In this document: positions 18,802-27,720 of the stretch, one piece after another | How positions within the stretch are numbered: position 1 is the stretch's first letter | Layout: each line of letters opens with the position of its first letter | Assembly (NCBI RefSeq): GCF_035195345.1 | Contig: NZ_CP136574.1 | Span: forward strand, 1,727,871-1,791,870 | Direction: 5' to 3' | Origin: Flavobacterium sp. | GTDB taxonomy: Bacteria > Bacteroidota > Bacteroidia > Flavobacteriales > Flavobacteriaceae | Length of the DNA stretch: 64,000 nucleotides | The notes under the pieces: model-generated | Seen by the model: the letters and a program-made list of their open reading frames with translations, nothing else | Databases searched by the model: none | What the model was told of the DNA's origin: nothing | Made by a program: the position numbers and the translations under genes

Positions 18802-19741
18802 TTTTGATAAAATTTTTATATATTTTTGAATTAGGTGCGCTTATGTTTTTTCTTGAACTTAATTGCAATAATAACACTATAAGGGTAACGGAAAATAATT
18901 GTAAAATAATTCCTGATATTATCAATATTAGGCTTGAGGCCCAGCCAGGAATGGCATTATCTGTAAAAATTTTTTGATATAGAATGAATAAAACTGAAAC
19001 AAAACAAATTCCTATGCCATACAATGAATATCTTAAAATTCTTAATGATAAAAAATCAAAATAAACAGCAATGGAACTCAAACCGTGAATAATTAAACTA
19101 TTAAAATTCATTTTAGAAACCCCTTTGTATCGTTTACCTCTATCAAGTAATACTTTTTCAAAAGGAATTTTAGATTGGATAATCCCTCCAGAGTAATGAT
19201 TCCAAATATTATTTTGATGGACTACTTTTGAAAGTAATTTACTTGGGATAACACTAAAATTTCCAAAGCTTATTTTTTGTCCTGTTAAAAAATAAAACAA
19301 ATACTTATAGAAAAAATAACCTACTTTAAAAAAAGTAGATTCTTGACGCTTTTTTCGTTGAGCAAAGATGATTTTCTTTTCTTTTTCTTGTTGTGCCTTA
19401 TTGATTAATTCCTTAATATCTTGTGGCTTGTCTTCTCCATCACTATCCATAACCACAACAAAATCATAATCAGAAACTTCATTATAAATGTATTGCAACC
19501 CAACAGCAATAGCTCTTTGATGTCCAATGTTGATTTTTAAATTTAATACCGTTACAGGTATATTCTTGTAATCAAAATCTTTAGGTAAATCTTCGGTAGA
19601 ACCATCATTCACTGCTACTACAAAAAAATTATACTGCTTTAAATCTTGTTTGTGATTACTAATTTCCTGAATCAATACAGCAAAGCTATCCCAATCATTA
19701 TAAATAGGAGTTAAACAATAAATATTTTTATTTTGATTCAT
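18776..19741 (-). CDS. DPM/GtrB-like GT2 with C-terminal membrane helices
   Basis: A 321-residue protein with a GT-A domain (YCLTPIYNDWDSFAVLI, FFVVAVNDGSTEDLP, VVVMDSDGEDKP) followed by two C-terminal helices (about residues 234-253 and 267-290). This is the layout of polyprenyl-phosphate sugar synthases (DPM1/GtrB type). It would make an undecaprenyl-phosphate sugar that the GT39-like enzyme encoded next could use. The two genes overlap by 26 bases, supporting a coupled pair. Confidence 0.87.
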   Translation of the reverse strand: MNQNKNIYCLTPIYNDWDSFAVLIQEISNHKQDLKQYNFFVVAVNDGSTEDLPKDFDYKNIPVTVLNLKINIGHQRAIAVGLQYIYNEVSDYDFVVVMDSDGEDKPQDIKELINKAQQEKEKKIIFAQRKKRQESTFFKVGYFFYKYLFYFLTGQKISFGNFSVIPSKLLSKVVHQNNIWNHYSGGIIQSKIPFEKVLLDRGKRYKGVSKMNFNSLIIHGLSSIAVYFDFLSLRILRYSLYGIGICFVSVLFILYQKIFTDNAIPGWASSLILIISGIILQLFSVTLIVLLLQLSSRKNISAPNSKIYKNFIKNEENFNKN

Positions 19742-19743
19742 TT

Positions 19744-20493
19744 CTAATAAATTACTCTTCCTGTATAAACCTCTTCCACATTAACAAATGGCGGTACATT
19801 TTCTAAAATAATATTTCCTGTGGCAAAGATAGTTCCTTCTATCTTTTGAACTGGATATACAATCATATCATTTGAACCTCTATGATACACTTTTATGAAT
19901 TGAGAATGTAAATCTTTACCATAAAAACGACCATCTCCAAAATAAAAATTTAATAACATTTCATTACAATGGCCATTTATATAAAAATTAGAAACATTAT
20001 TACTTTCAATTACTAATTGTCCATTATTTTCTATCGTAATATAAAAATCTCCTGTTCCAGCTCCGTCGCCATCATCTCCTATAGAATACAATCTTAGTAA
20101 ATTATAATGTAAAATCCCATCACTTCGAATGTCTTGGTCTGTTTTAGAGTAAATTTCTTCTAAATTGGGAGCTGTTACATAAACCGTTGTTTGTCCATAA
20201 TCCCGTGCAATATTACATGTAGAATTGTCTTTAACTACAAGCATATCTCCGTTTAATCTTACTTCTATATCATCAATAATATTATCTGATGTTGCTATAT
20301 TAACTTCATAGTTTGGGCCTTCTTTTATGACCAACCCAACACCGTCATAGACTTTTATTTTGGTGAAATTATCTATTGGGAAACTTTGAGTAATTCTATT
20401 GCCGTTTCCTTTAAAACAATCTTCTGAAATACCACAAGCAGTTGCTAAAAATAGACAACACAAAAGAGCAATATGTAAAACACTTTTTTTCAT
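19744..20493 (-). CDS. Head-GIN (DUF2807) domain lipoprotein
   Basis: A 249-residue protein starting MKKSVLHIALLCCLFLATAC, a lipoprotein signal with Cys at residue 20. The body (FPIDNFTKIKVYDGVGLVIK, then repeated short beta-strand segments such as NGDMLVVKDNSTCNIA) fits the DUF2807/head-GIN beta-helix family. The ATG at 20493 was chosen: a start at 20523 would run into the upstream gene and hide the signal peptide. The function is unknown; it is probably anchored to an envelope membrane. A second head-GIN protein is encoded at 42231. Confidence 0.8.
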   Translation of the reverse strand: MKKSVLHIALLCCLFLATACGISEDCFKGNGNRITQSFPIDNFTKIKVYDGVGLVIKEGPNYEVNIATSDNIIDDIEVRLNGDMLVVKDNSTCNIARDYGQTTVYVTAPNLEEIYSKTDQDIRSDGILHYNLLRLYSIGDDGDGAGTGDFYITIENNGQLVIESNNVSNFYINGHCNEMLLNFYFGDGRFYGKDLHSQFIKVYHRGSNDMIVYPVQKIEGTIFATGNIILENVPPFVNVEEVYTGRVIY

Positions 20494-20494
20494 A

Positions 20495-21592
20495 TTATAA
20501 TCGTATTCCAATTGTCGCTTCAATGGCCTCAGCTCTTCCTCCGTGGGTTTTTAAACCAACTCCTGAGAAAATATTTTTGTAAATATAATATTTTACTCCA
20601 ACTCTTTGGTATATGTCTGTTTCGTAATTAAATGGTTTGTACACATAATAACCTAATTGAGTTTCTATTAAAAATTTATTGATGAATAATTCGTGTCCTA
20701 TAAATAATCCAACTCTTTTATAATCAGTATCCGCTTTAGTATAAGAATCGTGTGTAGGTTCAAAAGCCACTGAAACAAATTTAATATAATCTTGCAAATA
20801 GCGTGAGAAAAAAACATCCGTTCCAAGCTGTAAGGCGCTTTTTCTGCCAATTCTTTTATCGGCATATAAACCAATATGATAAAACTGTCGTTGTCCTAAA
20901 TTCGGAACTGGTCCTTCTGAAATACCCGTTCTAAAAGCAATATTATATTTTATTTTTTCTTTGTATGTTTCTTTAGATGGTAAAGAATCTTTAATAAATT
21001 CTTGTTTATCTGCAAAATTATAGTTTAAACCCACATTAAAGGCAAAGGTGTTTATACCGCTATTCGGCGCTTTAAACCTACCATTAGAAAAATGTGTTAA
21101 CATAAAACCTGCTTGAAATCCAATTTTATCAAAAATATTTTCCTTTTTATATTGCAATAAAAAATAGTTATTATCCATTATTTTAGTGCCAAAAGCATTG
21201 TTTTTGTTATTGTTTTCCTTATCGTAAGGATTTGAAGTCATTCCGATTCCTTGGGAAATTCGAAGCATCAATTGGCGATTAAAAAAATAAAAATTATAAT
21301 GTACACCAATGGCTTGATTAACTCCTAAGTAACGATTTTTGAAGTCTAAATAATGATATGAAATTCCGTATTCGGGATAATTATAAACTTGCTGCCATTC
21401 TTTTTTGCCAAATGTTTTCCAATTATAACTTAGCATAAATCCATCTGGATGGCCTTTTATTAAATGTCCAATATCATCTGTATGTTTATAAACATTTCCT
21501 CTAAAAAGTTGAACATCTAAATAGGTAGCTGCTTTTTCCTGAGAAAAAGAAATAAAGAATGAAAAACAAAAAATAATGATTTCTTTCTTCAT
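20495..21592 (-). CDS. Acyloxyacyl hydrolase/PagL-like outer membrane protein
   Basis: A 365-residue protein with a signal peptide (IIIFCFSFFISFSQ, cleavage near residue 18) and beta-barrel-like alternating sequence ending in a short aromatic/Leu tail (EATIGIRL). The segment MLTHFSNGRFKAPNSGIN contains the H-x-S-N arrangement of PagL-type lipid A 3-O-deacylases (PF09411). If active, it would remove an acyl chain from lipid A in the outer membrane. Its place in an O-antigen-type cluster fits LPS modification. It is about twice the length of PagL, as in other Bacteroidota members. Confidence 0.78.
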   Translation of the reverse strand: MKKEIIIFCFSFFISFSQEKAATYLDVQLFRGNVYKHTDDIGHLIKGHPDGFMLSYNWKTFGKKEWQQVYNYPEYGISYHYLDFKNRYLGVNQAIGVHYNFYFFNRQLMLRISQGIGMTSNPYDKENNNKNNAFGTKIMDNNYFLLQYKKENIFDKIGFQAGFMLTHFSNGRFKAPNSGINTFAFNVGLNYNFADKQEFIKDSLPSKETYKEKIKYNIAFRTGISEGPVPNLGQRQFYHIGLYADKRIGRKSALQLGTDVFFSRYLQDYIKFVSVAFEPTHDSYTKADTDYKRVGLFIGHELFINKFLIETQLGYYVYKPFNYETDIYQRVGVKYYIYKNIFSGVGLKTHGGRAEAIEATIGIRL

Positions 21593-21602
21593 AACCCTAT
21601 AA

Positions 21603-22508
21603 TTAATTTAAACATGAATTTAAACTAGTTTGCCAATCTTTAATTTCAATATTAAATATTTCTTTTAATTTCGATTTATCTAACACACTATACGCAGGTC
21701 GTTTTGCAGGTGTTGGATAGGCGGTTGTTGGAATTGATTTTAAATCAATAGTAATATTACTTTGCGAAAATATTTCTTTTGCAAAATCGTACCATGAACA
21801 TTGTCCTTCATTGCTGAAGTTATAAATTCCAAAAGATGAAGGGCGATGAGTGTTGGGTGATTGGATGATTTTTAACAAAACCTCCGCTAAATCAACCGCA
21901 TTTGTTGGTGTTCCTATTTGGTCTGCAACAACAGAAAGACTATCTCTTTCAGAGGCCAATCGTAGCATGGTTTTCATAAAATTATTGCCAAATTGAGAAT
22001 ATACCCAAGAAGTTCTAATAATAAAATGTTTTTCCCAAATTGCCTGAATTGCTTGTTCACCTTGTAATTTTGTTAAACCATAAACCCCACTTGGAAAAGG
22101 GATATCGGTTTCACTAAGTCCTATATTACTTTTTAATGGTAATCTAAATTCTCGGTCATAATAGGCAACTCCTTCTGAGAAATAAGCATCAAAAACAAAA
22201 TCAGTAGAAATATGAATTAGTATCGTATTGTGTTGTTTTGATGTAATTGCTAAGTTTTCTGCTCCGTTTGCGTTGATGTTAAAAGCTTTTGCTGGTTCGC
22301 TTTCTGCTTTGTCAACCGCTGTGTAAGCAGCTGCATTGATACAAAAATGTGGTTGATAGGTTGAAAAAACAGCTTGACAATTTTCTAAATTAGTAATGTC
22401 TAATTCAGAAGAAGAACAAAACACAAAATCTATTTCAGGATATTTTCCAGAAATAGATTGAATAGCTTGTCCTAACTGCCCATTTGCTCCTGTTACAAGT
22501 ACTACCAT
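21603..22508 (-). CDS. rfbD: dTDP-4-dehydrorhamnose reductase
   Basis: Last step of dTDP-L-rhamnose synthesis: NAD(P)H reduction of the 4-keto sugar. It is a 301-residue SDR with the N-terminal VLVTGANGQLGQAIQSI, the segment FCINAAAYTAVDKAESEP, the catalytic Y-G-L-T-K (in FPSGVYGLTKLQGEQAI) and IIRTSWVYSQFGNNFMKTML. Its start overlaps the end of rfbC by 7 bases. All four rfb genes are present in the order B-A-C-D, so the window can make dTDP-rhamnose from glucose-1-phosphate and dTTP. Confidence 0.95.
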   Translation of the reverse strand: MVVLVTGANGQLGQAIQSISGKYPEIDFVFCSSSELDITNLENCQAVFSTYQPHFCINAAAYTAVDKAESEPAKAFNINANGAENLAITSKQHNTILIHISTDFVFDAYFSEGVAYYDREFRLPLKSNIGLSETDIPFPSGVYGLTKLQGEQAIQAIWEKHFIIRTSWVYSQFGNNFMKTMLRLASERDSLSVVADQIGTPTNAVDLAEVLLKIIQSPNTHRPSSFGIYNFSNEGQCSWYDFAKEIFSQSNITIDLKSIPTTAYPTPAKRPAYSVLDKSKLKEIFNIEIKDWQTSLNSCLN

Positions 22509-23053
22509 ACTTTTTTAGCATTTTGTAAATTAGGTAATACTTTATCTTTATCAGAAATAATTAAATCTTGAACAGGAAAATTCCAATCGATATTAACGGT
22601 ATTATCGTTATACATTAGGCCTCCTTCAGATTCTTTATTATAAAAATTATCACATTTATAAAAGAAAGTAGCTGTTTCAGATAACACTAAAAATCCATGG
22701 GCAAAACCTCTAGGTACAAAAAATTGTTTTTGATTTTCTGCCGATAATAAAATGGCTTCATATTGACCATATGTTTCTGATTCTGGGCGTATATCTACCG
22801 CAACATCTAGTACTTCTCCCTGTAAAACACGAACTAATTTTGCTTGAGCATGTTCACCACATTGATAGTGTAAACCACGTAAAACACCTTTAGTTGAAAA
22901 CGATTGATTATCTTGTACAAAGCAAACTTCTTGACCCACTCCTTCTTGAAAAGTTTTTTGGTTAAAACTTTCCATAAAATAGCCACGTTCATCAATAATT
23001 ACTTTGGGTTCTAGGATAAAACATCCTTTTAATTTTGTTGTAATAAAATTCAT
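22502..23053 (-). CDS. rfbC: dTDP-4-dehydrorhamnose 3,5-epimerase
   Basis: A 183-residue cupin-fold epimerase acting on the 4-keto-6-deoxy sugar made by RfbB. Recognisable pieces are GCFILEPKVIIDERGYFMES, QDNQSFSTKGVLRGLHYQ with the catalytic His, AKLVRVLQGEVLDVAVDIR and FVPRGFAHGFLVLSETATF. The length is normal for the family. It lies 2 bases from rfbA and overlaps rfbD, so the cluster is tightly coupled. Confidence 0.95.
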   Translation of the reverse strand: MNFITTKLKGCFILEPKVIIDERGYFMESFNQKTFQEGVGQEVCFVQDNQSFSTKGVLRGLHYQCGEHAQAKLVRVLQGEVLDVAVDIRPESETYGQYEAILLSAENQKQFFVPRGFAHGFLVLSETATFFYKCDNFYNKESEGGLMYNDNTVNIDWNFPVQDLIISDKDKVLPNLQNAKKVW

Positions 23054-23055
23054 GC

Positions 23056-23919
23056 TTATTCTTTAATCAAACTCATTAAATGTGTACCATAGCCACTTTT
23101 TAAAAGCGGTTCTGCTAATTTTTGCAATTGTAAAGCATTGATAAATCCCATTTTATATGCTGCTTCTTCAATAGCTCCAATTTTTAATCCTTGGCGTTCT
23201 TCAATAACTTGCACAAATTGTCCAGCTTGCATTAATGATTGAAATGTACCCGTATCTAACCAAGCGGTTCCTCTATCTAATATGCTTACTTTTAATTTTC
23301 CTTGCTTTAAATATTCTTTATTTACGTCTGTAATTTCTAATTCGCCACGAGGACTTGGTTTAATATTAGCTGCTATTTCTACAATAGAATTGTCATAAAA
23401 ATAAATACCAGGAACGGCATAATTTGATTTAGGTTCTAATGGTTTTTCTTCTATAGAAAGTACATTTCCTTCGGCATCAAAATCAACCACGCCATAACGC
23501 TCTGGGTCGTGAACGTGATAAGCATAAATAATTCCTCCTTCTGGATTATTGTTAGCCTGAAGTAACTCAGCTAAGCCCGTCCCATAAAAAATATTATCTC
23601 CTAAAACTAGCGCTACTTTATCTTGTCCAATAAAATCTTTTCCAATAATAAATGCTTCTGCTAATCCGTTTGGATCTTCTTGTACCGCATATTCAAATTT
23701 ACAACCTAAAGTTTTTCCATCTCCTAAAAGTTTTTGGAATAAGGGTAAATCATGCGGTGTTGAAATAATTAAAATCTCGTTGATTCCTGCCCACATCAAT
23801 GTTGATAATGGATAGTAAATCATTGGTTTATCATAAATTGGCATTAACTGTTTACTTACTGCTAATGTTAACGGGTGTAAACGTGTGCCAGAACCTCCTG
23901 CTAATATAATTCCTTTCAT
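23056..23919 (-). CDS. rfbA: Glucose-1-phosphate thymidylyltransferase
   Basis: A 287-residue nucleotidyltransferase that makes dTDP-glucose, the first step to dTDP-rhamnose. It opens with MKGIILAGGSGTRLHPLTLA followed by VSKQLMPIYDKPMIYYPLS, the pyrophosphorylase signature. It also has LVLGDNIFYGTGL and EEKPLEPKSNYAVPGIYFYD. The length matches RmlA. It is separated from rfbB by a 56-base spacer that holds a heptanucleotide tandem repeat, the only notable gap within the rfb genes. Confidence 0.96.
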   Translation of the reverse strand: MKGIILAGGSGTRLHPLTLAVSKQLMPIYDKPMIYYPLSTLMWAGINEILIISTPHDLPLFQKLLGDGKTLGCKFEYAVQEDPNGLAEAFIIGKDFIGQDKVALVLGDNIFYGTGLAELLQANNNPEGGIIYAYHVHDPERYGVVDFDAEGNVLSIEEKPLEPKSNYAVPGIYFYDNSIVEIAANIKPSPRGELEITDVNKEYLKQGKLKVSILDRGTAWLDTGTFQSLMQAGQFVQVIEERQGLKIGAIEEAAYKMGFINALQLQKLAEPLLKSGYGTHLMSLIKE

Positions 23920-23925
23920 TTTTCA

Positions 23926-23958
23926 AAGTTAGAAGTTAGAAGTTAGAAGTTAGAAGTT
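23926..23958. repeat. Heptad tandem repeat AAGTTAG x4 plus a partial unit
   Basis: Four exact copies of AAGTTAG in a row, then AAGTTGA. It fills most of the rfbB-rfbA spacer. The unit is not a multiple of three but lies outside coding sequence, so copy-number change would alter only the spacer length. Confidence 0.9.
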
Positions 23959-23975
23959 GAAAATCAACCTAAATT

Positions 23976-24989
23976 CTATCCTTTAAATTTGTTTAAGTAC
24001 CATTCTATTGTTTTCTTGATTCCCGACTCAAAATTTTCATCGGCTTTCCAGCCTAATTCTGTTTCAATTTTGGTGGCGTCAATTGCATAACGTAAATCAT
24101 GACCTGGTCTATCTTTTACAAATGTTATTTGATCTTGATATTTTCCGTTTGATTTAGGTTGTAGTTCATTCAAAATAGAACAAACAGTGTCAACAATATA
24201 TAAATTATTGTGTTCGTTTCTTCCGCCAATATTGTAGGTTTCTCCTGCTTTTCCTGTTTTGAAAGCTAATTCAATTCCTTTGCAATGATCTAAAACATAT
24301 AACCAATCGCGTACATTTTTTCCATCGCCATAGATTGGAATATTTTCTCCAGAAATTGCTTTACGAATAATGGTTGGGATTAACTTTTCATTATGCTGCT
24401 TAGGCCCATAATTGTTAGAACAATTTGTCGTAACTACATTCATTCCGTAGGTGTGGAAATAACTTCTCACAATCATATCGGAACCTGCTTTTGATGCAGA
24501 ATATGGACTATTTGGCGCATAAGGAGTGGTTTCTTCAAACAAACCGGTTTCACCTAACGTTCCATAAACCTCATCGGTAGAAACGTGGTGAAAACGGGAA
24601 TTTTCAAATACAGCATTGTATTGATTAGGAGCCGACATCCAAAGTTTTCTTGCTGTATCTAACAAATTAAATGTTCCTAAAACATTGGTTTTAATGAATG
24701 CTTCCGGACCAGAAATGGAGTTATCAACATGGCTTTCTGCTGCAAAATGAATTACATCGTGAAATTGATATTTTTGAAATAATTCTTCAATAAAATTTCT
24801 ATCGCAAATATCACCTTGAACAAAAGTATATCTCGGATGATTTTCTACTTCAGAAACATTTTCTAAATTTCCTGCATAAGTCAGTAAATCCAAATTTACC
24901 AAATGATAATCTAAATTGTTTTCTATAAAGTAAGGAACAAAATTAGCGCCTATAAATCCTGCACCTCCAGTAACTAATATATTTTTCAT
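23976..24989 (-). CDS. rfbB: dTDP-glucose 4,6-dehydratase
   Basis: A 337-residue extended SDR forming dTDP-4-keto-6-deoxyglucose. The NAD motif is ILVTGGAGFIGANFVPYF, the active-site region is HVSTDEVYGTLGETGLF, the catalytic Tyr-Lys is in NSPYSASKAGSDMIVRSY, and NCSNNYGPKQHNEKLIPTII follows. The ATG overlaps the stop of the preceding Wzz-like gene in a TAATG arrangement, which indicates translational coupling. Confidence 0.96.
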   Translation of the reverse strand: MKNILVTGGAGFIGANFVPYFIENNLDYHLVNLDLLTYAGNLENVSEVENHPRYTFVQGDICDRNFIEELFQKYQFHDVIHFAAESHVDNSISGPEAFIKTNVLGTFNLLDTARKLWMSAPNQYNAVFENSRFHHVSTDEVYGTLGETGLFEETTPYAPNSPYSASKAGSDMIVRSYFHTYGMNVVTTNCSNNYGPKQHNEKLIPTIIRKAISGENIPIYGDGKNVRDWLYVLDHCKGIELAFKTGKAGETYNIGGRNEHNNLYIVDTVCSILNELQPKSNGKYQDQITFVKDRPGHDLRYAIDATKIETELGWKADENFESGIKKTIEWYLNKFKG

Positions 24990-25981
24990 TAACGAACTCT
25001 AGTTAATTGTTTTTTATAAAGTGACATAAAACCATATAAAATCAAATAAATAATAACAAAAATAAATGGTAACAGAAATTTCATTTTATTATTTATCCCT
25101 TTAGAATTTATACTATTTGTTGTTGTGCTAATATCTTTAATATACAATTTAATATTCTCTAGGGTGATTCTTTGTTCTGCTATCTCATTTATCAATGAAT
25201 TTTTTAATATAAACAAACTGTTTATCTCACTGTTTTCATTATTGTAAACTAAATTTGAGGCACTTTTATCTTTTGCTAAATTTTCAGAAATTTGAAAGAT
25301 TAATTTATCTACTTGAAGGATTTGTTCTTCATTTTTTTTAATCTTTATAAAAGTGTTTTCTCGAGTTATTGCTAATATTTTATTCAAATATTCATCAGAA
25401 TTTAAATAATTTAAAATAGGATCAATAACATCGTTATTTTTTATTTTTTTTGTTGTAGTTATTAATATCTTATGATGAGGGTAATTTTTACTGGTTTTTT
25501 CATCTTTGATAACTTTGTTTATATCTTCATTTTCAGCTAATAATTTCATCAACTCAAAATTTTGTGTGCTTTGAGTTTTATCTACAATAGCTGTTTTTGT
25601 GTTTACAAAAGTATAGATATCAATAATAGGTTCTACTTCAATATCTAATATAATATCTGTTTTAGAAATTCCAATTGATTTAAAAAAAGTTATATCTCCT
25701 TCCTTCAATTTAGATTTAATTAAGTCAACTTTTGCATATAAATAGTCGTAACCTCCTAAATTAGGGGCAACTATAACTTCAGAAGTAAATTTTTTAGTTT
25801 TTTGATCTAATAAATAGCCTGAAATAATTCCGGTTACAAACAAAATTCCTATTATTATCGTTTTCTTTTTTAAAAAAAATATAAAATCAAATACAGAATT
25901 AACAATTCCATTAAAAAAATTCTTAATTCCTTTACCTATTTGTCCTAAGTCGATTTCTTGATCTTGAGAATTTGTGCTCAT
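24989..25981 (-). CDS. Wzz-like chain-length determinant protein
   Basis: A 330-residue protein with two membrane helices, one near residue 45 (TIIIGILFVTGIISGYLL) and one near the C-terminus (FLLPFIFVIIYLILYGF), flanking a periplasmic region with coiled-coil-like helices. This is the topology of Wzz/polysaccharide co-polymerases that set glycan chain length with Wzy. Sequence similarity to classical Wzz is weak by eye, so the call rests on topology and locus. The ATG at 25981 was chosen over an adjacent TTG. Confidence 0.72.
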   Translation of the reverse strand: MSTNSQDQEIDLGQIGKGIKNFFNGIVNSVFDFIFFLKKKTIIIGILFVTGIISGYLLDQKTKKFTSEVIVAPNLGGYDYLYAKVDLIKSKLKEGDITFFKSIGISKTDIILDIEVEPIIDIYTFVNTKTAIVDKTQSTQNFELMKLLAENEDINKVIKDEKTSKNYPHHKILITTTKKIKNNDVIDPILNYLNSDEYLNKILAITRENTFIKIKKNEEQILQVDKLIFQISENLAKDKSASNLVYNNENSEINSLFILKNSLINEIAEQRITLENIKLYIKDISTTTNSINSKGINNKMKFLLPFIFVIIYLILYGFMSLYKKQLTRVR

Positions 25982-25987
25982 CAATTC

Positions 25988-27679
25988 TTATTTTATGTTA
26001 AAAATTTGTTCTAATATTTTAATTGTAATTAAGTATGTAGGTTTAACTCCTGTTGTACCTAATCCACCTGAAGCTAATGTACTTCCTGTTTCTAAAGGAT
26101 TATCTGAAGCATAATATGCGTATCGAACCTTTACATTTGGATTAATGCTTTTTCTAATTTTTGAAGCAGATTGTATAGCTTTTTGATAGTAAGCCCCCTC
26201 CATTTCTAAACCAATGGCTTGCCATGTAGATTCGTGGAAAAATTTTAATAAATCTCTATTTTGAAGTGATGTCCCTAAAACGGTAATCATAGGTCCTTCA
26301 AAAACGGGAATATTATTTCCTTCAAACATTGCTTTTGTTAATTCATTTTCAAAAGGATAATTGTCTGCTGTTCCTTCGTTTATGTGTGCTGTAGGAATCA
26401 TAATATCTCCTTTACCACCTTCTAAAATCCCCGCTTTACCCATTATTGAAACCGACTCTACATTTAAGAATATTTTATTGTTTTTTTCTTCTTTAAAAGG
26501 TTTCAACAACTCATCTATAGTTTCAAAAGCTTGCTCGCCAAAAGCATAATCCATTACTATAAGTACTGGTTTTTCTTTGGCAAGTTTAGACGAAGCAAAA
26601 ATGGTTTTTGATAAATCAATTTTTGCGGTGTCAAAAATTTGAACATCTATATTAGTTCCAGATGTATCGGGTAAACTAATCATTCCTTGTTGAAACGCAA
26701 ATTCTTCCACTTTCTTGCGTAACTCTTTATTGGATGAGCTACTTAAATCTTCAAATATCTGAAATTCAGGAGTATTTTTGTATTTTTTTCCTAAAACTGG
26801 TTCAGCAAAAAGAGAGTTCATAACACTGTGCATGTTAGCACTTATAATGTGTATAGGACGTTCTAATAAATTATTCTTTTGTAAAACTTCTTTAATAGTG
26901 GTTGCCCAAATATCTCCATAAATATGGTGTCCTAATCGTTCTCTTAAAATAGGACTAAATGTTATGGTTCTTTTATTGTTGTCTACTACTTCTTCAATAG
27001 CTAATTTTCCTAACCAATAAACTACATGTAAAAATCGGTCTGGTGCTTCGGTAGTAGCAAAATCATCATAAATAGCTTGTACTTCGGCAAACGTTCTTCC
27101 TAATACATTGGCTGCGTGTGAAATTGCCTTTTCTCTTTCAATTAAAGGTAATTTTTTGGTTTGCTTTACTGCAATTTCTAGTTTTTGCCAATCTCTTGAA
27201 ACAGCTCCTTCATCATCAATTAAAACTCTATTTTTAATTTTATGTGATTCGATGAAAATGAATGTTAAATGCGTTAAAATATCATAAATATCTGAACGAC
27301 CACGTGTGATTTCCACATTCATTTGTTCGTCATCGATTCGGTAACAATTTCTTCTTCTTTTTGGTGGTACAATCGCTTTAAAGTGTGAATTTGAATACCC
27401 TTCATCTGAAGTTAAATTGATATAACAACACTCTTCAATTCCAATTGGTAAACGTTCAATTACGTATAATAATCCGTTTAATTCAACTTTTTCTTCGGCA
27501 ATACTTCCGTAAATTTCTGGTCGAAGCGCTAATAAAGCTTCTCTTAAAGTTTCTCCCGAAACACCCATTGGTTTATAAAAACCTCTGTTGAATAAGTGTC
27601 TCATGGTAATGTACAGTCGCTCAATAGCTGCTGAGGACTCTTGCGCTCTAGAACGCGAAATGTTTTTAATGTCTTTCAT
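25988..27679 (-). CDS. 563-residue protein with nucleoside phosphorylase-like C-terminus
   Basis: A large cytosolic protein, conserved in Flavobacterium; I recall the label DUF6909 but am not certain. The N-terminal ~350 residues match nothing I know. The C-terminal third has MGKAGILEGGKGDIMIP, then ITVLGTSLQNRDLLKFFHES, then AIGLEMEGAYYQKAI and VRYAYYASDNPL. These line up in order with the glycine-rich, E-M-E-G and R-x-x-S-D segments of MTA/SAH nucleosidases and nucleoside phosphorylases. It is preceded by a -7 box and lies 6 bases before the Wzz-like gene, so it may head the polysaccharide transcript. The substrate is unknown. Confidence 0.6.
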   Translation of the reverse strand: MKDIKNISRSRAQESSAAIERLYITMRHLFNRGFYKPMGVSGETLREALLALRPEIYGSIAEEKVELNGLLYVIERLPIGIEECCYINLTSDEGYSNSHFKAIVPPKRRRNCYRIDDEQMNVEITRGRSDIYDILTHLTFIFIESHKIKNRVLIDDEGAVSRDWQKLEIAVKQTKKLPLIEREKAISHAANVLGRTFAEVQAIYDDFATTEAPDRFLHVVYWLGKLAIEEVVDNNKRTITFSPILRERLGHHIYGDIWATTIKEVLQKNNLLERPIHIISANMHSVMNSLFAEPVLGKKYKNTPEFQIFEDLSSSSNKELRKKVEEFAFQQGMISLPDTSGTNIDVQIFDTAKIDLSKTIFASSKLAKEKPVLIVMDYAFGEQAFETIDELLKPFKEEKNNKIFLNVESVSIMGKAGILEGGKGDIMIPTAHINEGTADNYPFENELTKAMFEGNNIPVFEGPMITVLGTSLQNRDLLKFFHESTWQAIGLEMEGAYYQKAIQSASKIRKSINPNVKVRYAYYASDNPLETGSTLASGGLGTTGVKPTYLITIKILEQIFNIK

Positions 27680-27700
27680 TATATATGTTTATCTAACCTG

Positions 27701-27708
27701 CAAATGTA
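27701..27708 (-). promoter_or_regulatory. -7 box before the 563-residue protein gene
   Basis: The minus strand reads TACATTTG (TAnnTTTG), 21 bases before the ATG at 27679. It may serve as the main promoter of the downstream polysaccharide cluster, since the genes to its left are nearly contiguous. Confidence 0.45.
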
Positions 27709-27720
27709 CTACTTTTATTT

